Origin: Talaromyces rugulosus
Lineage: Eukaryota > Ascomycota > Eurotiomycetes > Eurotiales > Trichocomaceae
Assembly: GCF_013368755.1 (NCBI RefSeq)
Contig: NC_049563.1
Span: 3,286,001-3,350,000 of the forward strand
Length of the DNA stretch: 64,000 nt
Reading direction: 5' to 3'
Shown piece by piece: positions 43,732 to 55,745 of this stretch (positions within the stretch are counted from its first letter, which is position 1; the number at the start of each line of letters is the position of its first letter). Below the pieces are notes generated by a model. It had not been told where the DNA came from, did not search any database, and was given only the letters and a program-made list of their open reading frames with translations. A program made the position numbers and the translations under genes.

Positions 43732-44256
43732 TTCAAATTAATGGATAAGCTAAAGGATGGCTACACGCATGGAATGTCCAGTGTATTGTGTGTGTGTCGA
43801 GAGCTAGGCAGCTGCGAGGATACGCAATACTCATATAAGAGCACATGCGCCCGGTCTAACTACATGAGGAATCGTGGTGCCTGCAAGGATGCCCAGGCGC
43901 CTTATGAGGTGGCCATCATGAGCTGTGGCCCTCTTTATGCCGATATTATCACCTCTCAGCAATGTTATACTCAGAGGTCAGAGGGCTTGGGCGTCATTCT
44001 CGTTCTGGGTCGGCTATAATTAGTTGAGATGTGGTTTTAAGAAGTGAGTGTCTGTTAGATATTATTGGTGAAGTGCGCAGTGCTGACACACAAGGCGCCC
44101 AAGTCACCCAAGTCACCAATTGGTTAACCAACCAAGAAGAAACGCGCATGAAAGCGAGGGGTTTGGATTCTTCGATATAGATGCCAATTTCTCTCCTCCT
44201 GTTAGAAATAGCACATACTGCAAGCCCCAACTTTGCAATTGCCCATAATGCTTGCC
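43732..44256. other. Intergenic region
   Basis: No credible gene. It contains the ankyrin gene's promoter. A short direct repeat (caagtcacc, twice near 44100-44116) is the only structure noted. Confidence 0.4.
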
Positions 44257-44680
44257 AAGTTTGGAGATGATATTTTAGAAAATAACACTAGAGACGATGT
44301 GATCATATCAGAACTCTGGCATATTGCAGATATGACGGCAAAAATGGCCCCTAGGCTGGGGATTGCTTATAAAGGTGCAGTTTAAAGTTATATAAACAAT
44401 TAGCAGCACTCTTTAGGGTTATTGAAAAAGTTGGGAGGCTGAATTTTGGACTGTTTCTCGACCCTTTTCACATTGTGGCTCATTTGTGGGGGGATATCAC
44501 AATGGACGTCAATTCAGCAAGCAAGAAGTACGCGATAATACGGGCGACGTCATCCAGCAATCCTTGGATAAGTTCATTGCAACATGTCCCAGGGAGAAAA
44601 TAGTTCATGTTCACTTCTCAGATGGAGACAGATATTCACCTCCATTGGGGCCAGATCACCAATTCTACCAGTTGACGATA
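44257..44680 (+). pseudogene. Fragment of a xylose isomerase-like TIM-barrel gene
   Basis: Broken frames give consecutive blocks of a sugar phosphate isomerase/epimerase or 3-dehydroshikimate dehydratase-like protein. They are TRDDVIISELWHIADMTAK (from ~44293), RVIEKVGRLNFGLFLDPFHI then VAHLWGD (~44415-44490), and SLDKFIATCPREKIVHVHFS then DGDRYSPPLGPDHQFYQ (~44560-44671). LDPFHI corresponds to the metal-site strand that usually reads LDTFHI in this family. Both ends of the protein are absent, the frames do not join without indels, and sequence after 44680 no longer matches. An intron may lie at ~44371-44416. Inactive. Confidence 0.6.
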
Positions 44681-44920
44681 CAACTTTCCTTTCAGTACTT
44701 GGTCCTAGAATTATGTATCCGACCATTTCAAATGTTCCTGTAACAATTTAGATAGGTAGACTTCAAGGGTATTTATTCTAACATACTTGACATCTCAATC
44801 TATACACAGTTGCAGCAAAGAACATGTAAAAGAGGGAATAAAGCCATAAGATGATGACAATAAAATAATGAAAAAAGAAAACTACAGATCGATCCACATA
44901 ACGCTCCAATTGCTTTAAAA

Positions 44921-47900
44921 TCAACTCGCCATAGTGCTCTCATTGAAAAGATCCGCCAGCAAATCCTCGATACAAGCATCAATATCGGGAACACCCATAC
45001 TGTACGTATCCTCAAAGGCTTGGATGCTCATGTGTCCGAAAAATGGCTTCAGAACCCGATCAATAATCTCGTCCTTGGGCGTCTCTCTGGTGCGATCTGA
45101 GTTGAGGCTGGGCTTCTTAAGCCCGCTTTTGTCGCCTAGATCGCTGGGTAGCGGTGAAACTGCCTCTCGCGTGCCGAGGCTGCGAGATACTTCATCTGCC
45201 AGTGCTACCGGCTCCCATCGACCGGGTGGGTAGATTGCATCAATAGTGTCTGTTACAAAGAGCCATTCTTGCAGCTGGAAGTCGTCGGGAACCAGGAGGA
45301 GCAGGATGTCTAACAGCTTACAGGCCTGCAAGAGCGAGTATGGCTGGTAGAGTTCTGACTGCTGATGCTGAGGCACAGCGTATATTGCCTCTTGTAGCTC
45401 CGTGTTGATCAGAGGCCAGAATGGCGCTAGATGAATCGTCGAGGTTTTCAAAAGAAGGGCTCGAAGAACCATGAAGATCTCGGCTCGGGTAGCAGATGAT
45501 GGTGACGACGAATGTGTGGCCTGTAGAAGGTCCTCCAGCTTTTGCACAAGGGATGGAAGATCTGTAACAAACTGGTCCTCAATGTTGGATAGAATCAGCA
45601 GGGCGATTCTGCGTAGATTGAGCTGTGTTTTGCGATCAGCTTCCAGCCTCGCCGCCGATGCCCCAACACCAAACATGATACCAGCAGTAGCTGGTGGTGT
45701 CAAACGAGACAGTAGTTCAGAGAACCGATCTTTATCTACAAGAACTAGCTGCCGTAAAAGACTCATCCATCCAGATTTGACCAAGTCCACATGGCACCCA
45801 AAAAACTTGGGATCGTTGAAAGCATCCCCAATGTCCTTTTTCCAAACTTTGGAGCTTGCAGATATCTTGGAGATATGCTGTAGTAGCCCGAGAACGTTCT
45901 TGGTGACATTATTTGGGAAAAGACGCGAGCGGAAAATCGGCGATACAACGTTGGTCGAAATGCTTGATATTGCGGTTGTGATTCGGTCGGTCTCGCCCAA
46001 CGTTGTCACAAACGCCGGCAATGACACGGTCAAGATACTTAACATATCATCAGGGCCCACTTGGGATGGAGGCGAACCATCATGATCCAAAGATGGCCGA
46101 CCAGACATGCCTGAATCCTGAGACAGGCCCATCGGTTTGCTGGTGAATATAGCCGCCAAAAGGCGAAGCAAAAGATCCTATAAGACATCAGCATGTCATC
46201 CGTAGACTGCGTTAGTTGAACATTTAAAACATACACCAAGTTCTTTCCTCATGCGGCGATCGTCACCAAAGCTTGTATTCTCCATCTTTGTTCCTAGAAT
46301 TCCAGCAAATTCTACTAGACGCGAGAGAATCTGTCGATGTGGGAACGGGTTTGCGAGCACATCACGCAAGAACGTTGTGCAGTCACCCCAAATCTCGTCG
46401 AGTACATCATCGTCAAGAGACCGCGCATATGTAACCAAGAAAGCTGCCAGTTCAGATTCAGTAATGTTGGACGCGAGAGCGGATTTACGATTCGGGTCCA
46501 AGGCAGCCGGGTTTGTGCGGCTGTATATGGAATTGAAAATAGCCGGAATGATCACCTTTGGTCGAGCCCTGTCAAGCGTATGGAGGAGATTGAAGATGTG
46601 CGAGGAGTTGATTGCCCCAGCAGAGTCAGTATTGCACCAAAGTTCCACCATCGTTTCAAGGGACTCGAGCGCTTCGGCGGTAAACAAATGCTCCAATAAA
46701 CGGCGTGATCGGTTTCTCATTCTCAAAGATGTGTACTGAAAGGAGGCGGCTGATTCTGAATCGTAAGATGTACCGCCTTTGGTGTTATTAGAGCCCCATG
46801 ACCAGATGGAGAAGCAGAGTCGAACAGCATCTTGGAAGCACAGCAAAACAGTAAGCCGATCATTGGCTACGTTTCTCGTTTGTGCTCCGTCCGAATTGAA
46901 AACATTAGATACCATATTTCCGAAAAATCCTTGGGGTTGATCAGGGCTTCGGATAGCTGGCGTTGTTATTTCTTCAGCATGAAGACGTTCATGTGCAGTG
47001 GCTATGCATGTCTCGAGCCCGGTTAGTAGGATTATTGTCACGTATTCGCATCGATCTTCTGGCCAATGCTCCGTCTTCTTGAATACTTCTTGAAGGTTAG
47101 AGAATGAGGACCGTATTTCTCTGCAGAAACATTCTACAAGCATTAGGAGAATCTGGAATAAAGATTCTCCGTAGAAAGGAAGACTTTCGCTAAGGAGAAG
47201 AATCCATTTTTCCAAACAACCTCGGGATTTTGGAGAGCTAATGCCTTTCAAGAGGCAGTCCAGTAGCTGTTCCGGAGGTTGCGGCACCGGGGGCGCTTGT
47301 TGTATCTTATCCACTCGATCCGTACTCAAGGATAGAATTGAAGCGCTTCTTAGAGAGCCTCGAGATCCCGTTCGTCTATGTTTCGGGTTGGCGGGCGAGG
47401 GCTGGAGATGTGCAAACTTGGCTTTGAGAGCTGCGAGAAGAGTTTCAATAGTAGCGCTTTGAACACTATCGCTGCCCTGGTCCAACGCATTAGAGAGTTT
47501 CTCGATAAGAATGACATGGATGTTAGTGCTAGTTATCTGCTCAGCACCAAGGCCAAGCAGTAGCTGTCGAAGGACTAGCAGGGCAATTCGCTGCAATGCC
47601 TCTTCTTCAGTGTCAATTTCACTATCCGGCGGGTTTGCAGATCCACATAACGCGAGTGCTATTTCAGCAATCGTGGTTTGGATGGGTTTTTCTTCAACAA
47701 CATCTGTTGTTGTTAGCCTAGATACTAGATATGGATTCGAGAACGACTCACCTTCAGGGGCCAACGATTCGCGAGCATTTTCGGTGGGATGGAGGGAATG
47801 AGATAAGAGAATAACCCAGCCATTATGAGAAAGCGCTTTCATCACGTTCGACAGTGTTTGGAGTAGATAGTTGCATTCCCGACGATCATCTGATGATACG

Positions 47901-50823
47901 GTCCCACTCTTGTTTCCTGCTACAGATTCAACATCAACCAAGGCCTCCAGTGCCGAGACGATGATGTAGAGAACCCTGGTTTTGATTAGCAAATGCGAAC
48001 CTCTGGAAATTTGGATGAAATTTACCTTTGTACAGATGGCATGTCTTGTATCCAATCGCGGACCAATTGTGAGACCTCATCGGTAGGCTGGGTCAATGAA
48101 TCCAAAATAATGAAGAGAGGACGTTGAAGGAAAGAAACGTGGTAGAGAGAACGGTCATTTCCTGAAGGCTTCCCATTTACAGAGTGTTCTTCAGCAATCC
48201 GATTGTTCGAGGTCTCATGGTTCCACTGGTGGCTGTGATTCCAGAGTACGAAAAACTTTTCCACGGGCCCAGTATTGGCAAATTGAGCAGTGCTATAAGA
48301 CTCTTGCTCGACCATCAAGTTTGTTATCGAAGACTCTACCAAATGATCTTGCCAGGTAATCGAATGCAATAGCCAAAGACAGCGGACAGCTTCAACATGG
48401 AATTTAGGACTTTGAGGGGACAAGAAAGTCCATAAACTTCCCACTAATGTAGGTATCAGGTCGCATAATTGCTGATAAGTAATGTAGTAGCCAGGGCTGT
48501 GGATGCCATAGAGAGCAACGACGGTCGAAGCAATCGAAGAAATGACGGGAAACTGTTGGGTACTGAGCCCAGAATCGTTGAACTTCAGATTATCGTGAAA
48601 GGCGGTGATGAGAGATGAGTCCGCTAGGCTCCGGGATTTCGGCGTCTTCTTCAAAAGCGCTACCAAGAGGTTCAACGTTTCTTTCACTGACAAATTCGAA
48701 TGAGTGTCTTTTAAAGAAGAGATAGATAGGTTATGTGCTGCCCGTAAGATCAGTTCAGCAAGAGTGCGAGGGGCGAAGGGTAGCGGTTGAAGCTCGAGGC
48801 TCTCCCTGCTGTGGTCATAAAATTCACGAACGCGCTGCGAGATGATAGAATTATCGGTATTTTGTTGATCATCAGGCGGCGTTTCAGAGGCAGCTTTAAT
48901 CAAAAATGCCCGCTCAGGGAGTAGGTTCAGCACGAAATTCAGAAGTTTGACCAGATGCTGAAGTAGAATTTTGTTATTCTCTGGATTCGATTCGGGCCGA
49001 ACGGATAAAATCTCGTTTGCTTTGGTCAATATAGACAGAGTCAACAATGGAACATGAATCAAAACCATTTCTTCTTCGCGGACATTGAAGTTGGCGAGAA
49101 TAAAATGGGCAAGCTTCAGATCATCCACTTTCTTTTCGAAGCTGCCATAGCGGCTTTTGAGATCGATATCAATCAAATATAGCAGTTCCGAGAAGATTAA
49201 GCCACTCTCTACGCCATCAAAGAAAGCGCTAGCGCTTCTGAAGACCTCGTCAAAATGCGGTTTAGCACCTACTTTCTCGTATGCTTGGACGTTTCGCATG
49301 ATTGTGAGAAACACTGCAGGAACAACGAATCCGCCTACCTCCCAGCGATCCATTAGTGACAGCGCAATGCGTAGCGGTCTACTCCTCTCGGAAGGCTGGG
49401 GTGACCCTTGATTGATCATTTTGAGAATTCCCCGGATCAGCGGATCCAGACCGAATTTACTGAAATACTGTGACTGTGACTGTGACTGTGACTGCTCCGA
49501 GCCATCTGTAGAAACTCGGCGATCTTTGTCATTGCTAGGAAGAGGGAATTCCGCAGTAATATTTGTCGGTTCTGGGCCAAGCAGCCAGGCCCATAATCTT
49601 CTGTTAAGACTCATGTCTCGACGAGTAACAACTCCGGTAGCAGCAAGAATCAACCTTTCGAAATCATCCCGTCTAATTTTGTATTGAAGGATTGGAGAGT
49701 GCAGAGGTAGGTGTGTTACCAGCATGTCGAGGAAATTGCGCTGCACGAGAAGCTGATCGTCCGCCAAACCACTAGCAAAGCACCGAATGAGCAGACCAGG
49801 CTCCGGCGATATGACCGATTCCGCAACTGCTGCCGAGTCCGTCGGTATCTCCTGGCTCTCTTCTTTCTCGGACCGAGCGTTCTTCGAATCCGTGAGTCCC
49901 AGTTTTGGCAGGTGACGACTGAGATAAGCCAAAACTCCAGAACGCCTGCTAGGGTTTGTTATTGAAGCCAGGAACAAACACTGCCAAAAATACTGCCCCC
50001 CGGCATTAGGGTTTAGACTGGATCTGCGTGTATCCATCTGGCTGGCAACGGTGCGGATCTTGTTGAGCGTACGAAGGGTTGGTTCAAAGTCATCGCTGGT
50101 TTCTTCTTCTAGGCCGGGAAGCAAGGCGAGAATTATAGCTTTCAAGGCAGGGCGAAGTGCCATCGGTTCTAGTTCGGGAAGGTATGTCTCAAGCAGAGCT
50201 ATGAATAACGGCCGAACGGAGAGAGATGCGAAGGTTAGGGTTGGCGCCACCCCAGGGAAATATAGGGACAAGTCTTGTGTAAGACCTTCAGACTACCAAG
50301 CATGTTAATAATAAAATACCAGCATAAAAAGGCGACTGCGACAAACCTTTATCAAGCCAAATATATAGGTATAAACCTCAAGGGCCTTCTGGTGTACACC
50401 CGAAGGTAATGACGGATTCAAGCATTGTGCCAGCCTCTTTGCGACAGTCACCTTGTGAGGCACAACTGACAAGTCAGGGGGGTGTGATTGAAGTGCCTAT
50501 CCCAATACAATCAGATACTATCCATTGGCCAGACGTTCCAATGTGCGCACCTTGAGCAGGCGGCTCAGAAATGAGATATAATCCGCCCATTCCTGCAGAG
50601 TTGTGTCGAACAGCGACAAAGCGCGCTCCACCGTAGACGCATATCGGCGATAGTTCTTGTCCTTTTTCAAATGATCTTTGCTTCTCGTCAGCCTCCTAAC
50701 ACCTGCAAGTCTCTAGCCAGAGTACAAACCGTCATTTTGGTTCCGGTGTCGCGAGCGAGTGAAGGAGCTATCGGAGCTTGCGGGGGAGTCGGCTCGCTGC
50801 AAGCTGCCTGGATCCAGGCTCAT
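44921..50823 (-). CDS. DOP1: Dopey family protein DOP1 (DopA)
   Basis: Six exons (50823-50730, 50675-50551, 50496-50347, 50292-48026, 47975-46235, 46177-44921) encode 1877 residues; the phases are consistent and the length is right for fungal Dopey proteins. The N-terminal Dopey domain reads KDKNYRRYASTVERALSLFD, EWADYISFLSRLLKALQ and LPSGVHQKALEVYTYIFGLI. Long HEAT-like helical arrays follow, and the C-terminus ends DIDACIEDLLADLFNEST. In yeast Dop1 works with Mon2 and Neo1 in endosome-to-Golgi retrieval; in Aspergillus nidulans DopA affects hyphal morphogenesis and conidiation. A CAGTCA-type microsatellite near 49470-49493 encodes alternating Gln/Ser. It is divergent from MON1 across 343 bp. 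Confidence 0.95.
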
Positions 50824-51166
50824 GATGCCAATGTCGAATTTGCACTTGAGGTGCGACTCCTCATAACTCCGACATCGAGTCGGCGGAGCTCGAGATGAAA
50901 TGTTCGCAAGGTGGTGACAGACTCGACTCTGTTGTGCACTGAGGCCACGCGTGCGGATTAAGTTTCTCCGCAGTCACTTTAAAACAACCAAACGAGGAAG
51001 CTCCGCTCGCTGGGCCCGCAGCGACCAACTACGTCAGTTTCTCCCCCGCGACAACTCCTTATCTTCCCAATGGACAACACATAATTCGGAAAAAAACAAA
51101 TAAACATACATTTGGCGATCACAGAGAACCTGCTGGGATTGACTTGTCTTCCCACCATGAATAAGG
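50824..51166. promoter_or_regulatory. Bidirectional promoter of DOP1 and MON1, with MON1 upstream frame
   Basis: 343 bp separate the two ATGs. An upstream ATG at 51157 in a strong CCACCATGA context opens a six-codon frame ending TAA at 51175-51177. It overlaps the MON1 start at 51167 in another frame. Most scanning ribosomes would meet it first if the transcript starts upstream of 51157. Confidence 0.6.
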
Positions 51167-53271
51167 ATGGAGACTAAAGCAGACGGGCCCTCCACGACAC
51201 CGGATGGCCAGTCAGATCAACACAGCAGGGAGATCTCGAAGAGCCACGGCGATGACAGGGGGACTTATAGCACGAGCTCAGAAGAAGAGCGACCCCCGCT
51301 GCCACCGCGTCCCCAGACTATCGATCTCCTAGATGAAGACAGTGCTTCTCGACCGTTAACCGCCCGACCACACCTGCAGTCACAGGCGACAACGGCTCTG
51401 TCGTTGAAGGATATCTCCCGGCAAGCAAATTCGGACACAGTTGACACGTTCATTCCTGGTTTTGGACGCACCTTACTAGGTCGAGGTTTGAAGGCGAGAA
51501 CGAGTTTAAGCCAATTGAATAGCACTCGTGGCAGCGAGGCAGGCGACACTGCCAGTATCAGAAGCGTCATAGCGAATTCCGAGGAAGGACAGGATGAGAG
51601 TATATTCGGTGATTTTGCTGCTGAAGCCGCGCATCAGCTTCATACCGAAAATGTGGGGGTTCTCGACTTGCCTGAATTCCCTCAAGATGATGGCGAAAAC
51701 GAATTCGTCAGAGAATTCGACGACATTGGAGATCTAGATGAGATTGGCGACAATGAAGGCATGATTCAAGAATATATAAACTAGTGACTGAGAACGCTGA
51801 CTTTTGAGTAGAAATGCTGCTTCAGAAATGGAAAGGAAAGCGGAAACATTATCTAATTCTATCCGCTGCTGGTAAACCTATCTATACTCGACACGGCGAT
51901 GGTAGCTTAGTATCCAACTATATTGGAATAATCCAAACGATTATATCTTTCTACCAGGAAGGTGACGATCCATTGAGAAGTTTCATTGCAGGGGACACCA
52001 AAATTGTCATACTCTCTCAGGGTCCTCTTTACTTGGTCGCCATCAGTCGCTTAGCGGAGAGTGAAGGCCATCTCAGACTTCAACTTGATGCACTTTATAT
52101 GCAAATTTTATCTACTCTCACACTTCCCACTTTGGGCCATCTCTTCTCAGTCCGACCTTCCACCGATCTCAAGAGACCTCTTCAAGGAACCGAGACTTTA
52201 CTTTCCTCCCTAGCTGATTCGTTCACAAAGGGCTCCCCAACAACTCTCCTCTCAGCCTTGGAATGCTTGAAAATAAGAAAGTCGCACAGACAGTCCATAA
52301 ATAATGTTCTGTTGAAGACGAGGGCTGAGAAATTGCTGTACGGTCTGGTGGCAGCCGGTGGTCGACTTGTCAGCGTTATTCGCCCCAAGAAGCATTCTCT
52401 CCATCCGGGTGACCTACAACTCTTGTTCAATATGATTTTCGAGGCCGATGGCGTGAAAGCCGGAGGTGGCGAGAGTTGGATACCTGTTTGTCTTCCAGGC
52501 TTCAACAGTTCCGGCTATCTTTACATGTACGTCAGTTTTCTCGATGTAAGAAACGAAAACGGGGATATTTTCAACGACGAGGATATTGTGAAAGATGAAT
52601 CTGTCGCAATTATTCTCATCAGTCCGGACAAAGAAAGTTTTTTCCAGCTGCAGGAAATGCGAAATAACATTGTCGAGGTAATAAACCACTCTTCCTCAAT
52701 CCGAAGAATCTCTACTAATTAATATTCATTCTAGCAAATGCAAAAAAATGGAAGTATGAAAATTATCATGGACGCAATAAAAGGAGGGAGGCCTTCGCCC
52801 ACAGATATTGTCCCTGGGACGGTCCTGCGCCATTTCATATACAAATCAAGAGCCCATGTCCAGTTTGTTATGTCTTCATACGAATCTGAATTTACATCGC
52901 TCACTCGCCATCGAAGGTTAGTTCTTTCTATCTTTTTCCCCGCTCTAATACAAAAAAAAGCTGACTTGCGAAAAGATTAATATCAATGTATAATTCTCTT
53001 CATGAAAGCGTGCACGCCCGCAACACACATGTCAAAGTACACCACAGCGCCAGTAAATCGGCAAGTGCATTTGCATGGGTCAGTCCGGCTTTTGAATTCT
53101 ACTGCGTTGCGGGCCCAGATACGAATCGTAACGCTCTTTCGCAAAGCGCGAATAAGATTACCCAGTGGATACGAAAGGAGGAAGAGAGGCTATTTATTAT
53201 CGGCGGTGCCGTGAGTTGAGCATTTGAAGGTTATTGACTCTGTTGCTAATATGGTCTACTAGGTCTTCTGA
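51167..53271 (+). CDS. MON1: Vacuolar fusion protein MON1
   Basis: Five exons (51167-51758, 51812-52677, 52735-52916, 52976-53210, 53263-53271) encode 627 residues in phase. The N-terminal ~195 residues are acidic, Ser-rich and disordered. The longin-domain core begins at [20 protein letters not shown] and continues with [36 protein letters not shown] and [20 protein letters not shown]; the C-terminus is [13 protein letters not shown]1 and CCZ1 form the guanine-nucleotide exchange factor for the Rab GTPase Ypt7 on late endosomes, vacuoles and autophagosomes. Intron 1 has a GC donor (AAG/GCATGA) with a normal AG acceptor, since no GT donor lies in this interval. The last exon is only nine bases. 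A short upstream frame overlaps the start. Confidence 0.94.
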
Positions 53272-53489
53272 GATATGAACGAAGTAGTTTCACGATCCCA
53301 TGACACACAGCTCTATAAACTCATTATATCACGACCCTATTAGCTATCAATTGATCACGACCATAGATTTTGTCATTTTAAGTCTAGAGGAGCAATTCTA
53401 CTATAAATATAGATACAACATTGAACTCATGAGGCACAGTTTGACATCTTTTAATTCTATTCCAAATATTTTATTATTTTTTGGTGTTT

Positions 53490-54791
53490 CTATACTATAA
53501 TAGCCACCTCGGAAGCCTTTCTAAGTCTATTCATAATGGCCGCAGCGAGATCGCCCTCCTCATCGTGGATACCCTCGACATAAATTACATCTACATTAAG
53601 TCCATCCAACGCGCGCAAAGCAGAGAATAATCCTCGAGCAATAGCATCTGCACTCGAACCCAAATTCAAGTCTAATATCGACGCTGCCAGGGAGTCGGCT
53701 CCGTTGCTGATACCCGTAATATCCCCGTCCGGTGTCATGGAAATCTCGCGAATACTAACTGTTGACTGGTTGTCTGAGGTGATTCCAAGGGCTACAGGCC
53801 ACGTCCGCGTTCGTACAATGCCGGTTTTATGCGCGCCGTCGGTAGAATTTGCGGCTTGTAGATCTGCTTTCACCCGAAGTGTGGCTGAGGAGATATCCGA
53901 ACCGGCTTCGAAAAGAACCACCTGCGCTTTGGGAGAGTAGTGTCTATATTTCATGCCCGGTGCTCGTGGGGCGTCTTTGCTCTTCAGTGCGCTATCGTGA
54001 TACCCTATTTTGACCTTCTCCCAGCCCGGGCAGCTCTTGATCTCTTCAATACCTATTCCACCGGGTCGAAGAATGGCCGGCGGGTCGGACAGGCCGTCAA
54101 CAACTGTGCTTTCGACCCCAACTCCACAGGATCCTCCATCTAGAATAAGGTCGATTCGACCTTTGAGATCTTCATAAACATGTTGAGCGGTCGTTGGTGA
54201 CGGTTTTGTGGAGGCATTCGCGGAGGGAGCGGCAAGCGGTCTATCGGCAACGTGAATGAGGAGACGAGCAAACGCAGACGAAGGCATGCGCACGCCAAAT
54301 GTTGTCAAACCAGCAGTGACTTCCTTTGCCAGGGGCGACCCCGCGGGGTTTGGAAGGAGGATGGTGAGAGGACCAGGCCAAAACCTCGAAATGAGGGGCT
54401 CGTAGATGGCCGGGATCTTGTTTTTGCTGTTGCTGTTTGTTGTCGCGTGACCAGCGAGTTCGTTCGTCTGGGTTGGGTTCAGTACTCGATTGAGCATATC
54501 CAGCGAGTCGACATGAATAATCAGCGGATTATCCGACGGTCTTTTCTTTGCCTTGTATATTCCCTGCACTGCAGCACTCCGCGTAGCATCCGCACCGAGC
54601 CCGTATACCGTCTCCGTGGGAAATCCAACAGGTATCTCACCCGACCGTAAAACTTCCGCGGCTTGTGAGACTGCCGTGGCTTCAGCTGTACCCTTGCTCT
54701 TCTCGGTTGCCCACCATTCTGCAATCGACGTGTGATCGGGTGCTGCGTTCAACCGGCGCACCGGCAGTATCTGGGTCGGTCTTTCGGCCAT
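53490..54791 (-). CDS. SUA5: Threonylcarbamoyl-AMP synthase SUA5
   Basis: Intronless, 433 residues from the ATG at 54791; the frame is open further upstream but has no ATG. The YrdC/Sua5 core reads GFPTETVYGLGADA, GIYKAKKRPSDNPLIIHV, RFWPGPLTILLPNPAG, FGVRMPSSAFARLL and PLAAPSANASTKPSPTTA. It is followed by the linker APGMKYRHYSPKAQVVLF and a C-terminal Sua5 domain that includes LNVDVIYVEG. The enzyme makes threonylcarbamoyl-adenylate from threonine, bicarbonate and ATP, the first step of t6A modification at position 37 of ANN-decoding tRNAs. The length equals that of yeast Sua5. It is convergent with MON1, with 218 bp between stops. Confidence 0.95.
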   Translation of the reverse strand: MAERPTQILPVRRLNAAPDHTSIAEWWATEKSKGTAEATAVSQAAEVLRSGEIPVGFPTETVYGLGADATRSAAVQGIYKAKKRPSDNPLIIHVDSLDMLNRVLNPTQTNELAGHATTNSNSKNKIPAIYEPLISRFWPGPLTILLPNPAGSPLAKEVTAGLTTFGVRMPSSAFARLLIHVADRPLAAPSANASTKPSPTTAQHVYEDLKGRIDLILDGGSCGVGVESTVVDGLSDPPAILRPGGIGIEEIKSCPGWEKVKIGYHDSALKSKDAPRAPGMKYRHYSPKAQVVLFEAGSDISSATLRVKADLQAANSTDGAHKTGIVRTRTWPVALGITSDNQSTVSIREISMTPDGDITGISNGADSLAASILDLNLGSSADAIARGLFSALRALDGLNVDVIYVEGIHDEEGDLAAAIMNRLRKASEVAIIV

Positions 54792-55745
54792 GGTGCAGAT
54801 CCTGCGCCGGAAGCGGCAGAAAGTGAGTCGAGTCGAGAAATACAGTCTGGAAATGATTTCAGTCAGCGCGAGGCGAGGCGCTGGGTATTGGTGGTGGGTC
54901 GAGGCAGCGAGTGCGGTCGATAAGGTAGGTCTTTTAGCGGATGGTGGGATGAAGTTGATCCTCAACGGTCTGGTTGAACATTGTCTAGATCCTTTGTGTC
55001 TTGAAATAGCGACGTCGATCTAGTTGTATATCTTACCGTGAAACTGCGTAATATTTAAAGATTTCAAGTATGCGGTTGATCAGAAGATGAGTTGATGAGT
55101 TGATCATCAAAAAAAAAAAGTTGCAGTATCGCAAGCTATTATTTGTCGCCCCACTTACCGCCTTTGATATCTCTCCATTATAAACTACTACTAAAAAGTG
55201 ATTTTGTCGTACTTCTGCCTACAGTAATAACAATACTATAGTTTCGCTTTAAATCTCAAATATCCCCTCGGTTACCAGGTTATTAGCGCCAAATTAATTA
55301 TGGAAATAGTTGTAGTTTAGACGCTCTCGTGAGTCAGTCAGAAAGGAACCCTAATCTGGAGCCGGTGAGTGTCTGGGTCATCCTCTAATCCCCATTGATC
55401 TATACTATCTTCATGCTAGCATTGAAAAAAACTAGCATCATGAATGCCCAGAATCATCCATCATTGGTTCAATGTTGTGAGTCATAACTGTCACGTGGAA
55501 TTCCAGTGCCGCAATGGACAAAGGTGGTGGTTTGTAATTTCCCACGGGTACAACGCTATTGAGTTTAAAGTGATGCTTATAAATTATTCTGTTATTGTTG
55601 CCTGTTGTTATACGAAATAGTGCTAGGCGCGTTTTATAGCGGCCGCCGATTTATTGAATATGAACCTGCACGATACTTGTCATATTGATATCTAGCACCC
55701 CGCATTGATCTAACGCGTTCCTAGTATCAATTTATTCTCAACACC
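54792..55745. other. Intergenic region between divergent SUA5 and epoxide hydrolase
   Basis: Almost 1 kb with no recognised gene. Frames just upstream of SUA5 in the same phase lack ATG codons. A NotI-like GCGGCCGC lies at about 55640-55647, and a poly-A run at about 55110-55119. Confidence 0.4.

Noticed and set aside
45471..46085. Plus-strand open frame of 204 codons
   Set aside because: It lies wholly antisense to the last DOP1 exon and has no recognisable protein features.
54792..54965. N-terminal extension of SUA5 as a mitochondrial presequence
   Set aside because: The open frame upstream has no ATG. A near-cognate start cannot be excluded but is unsupported.
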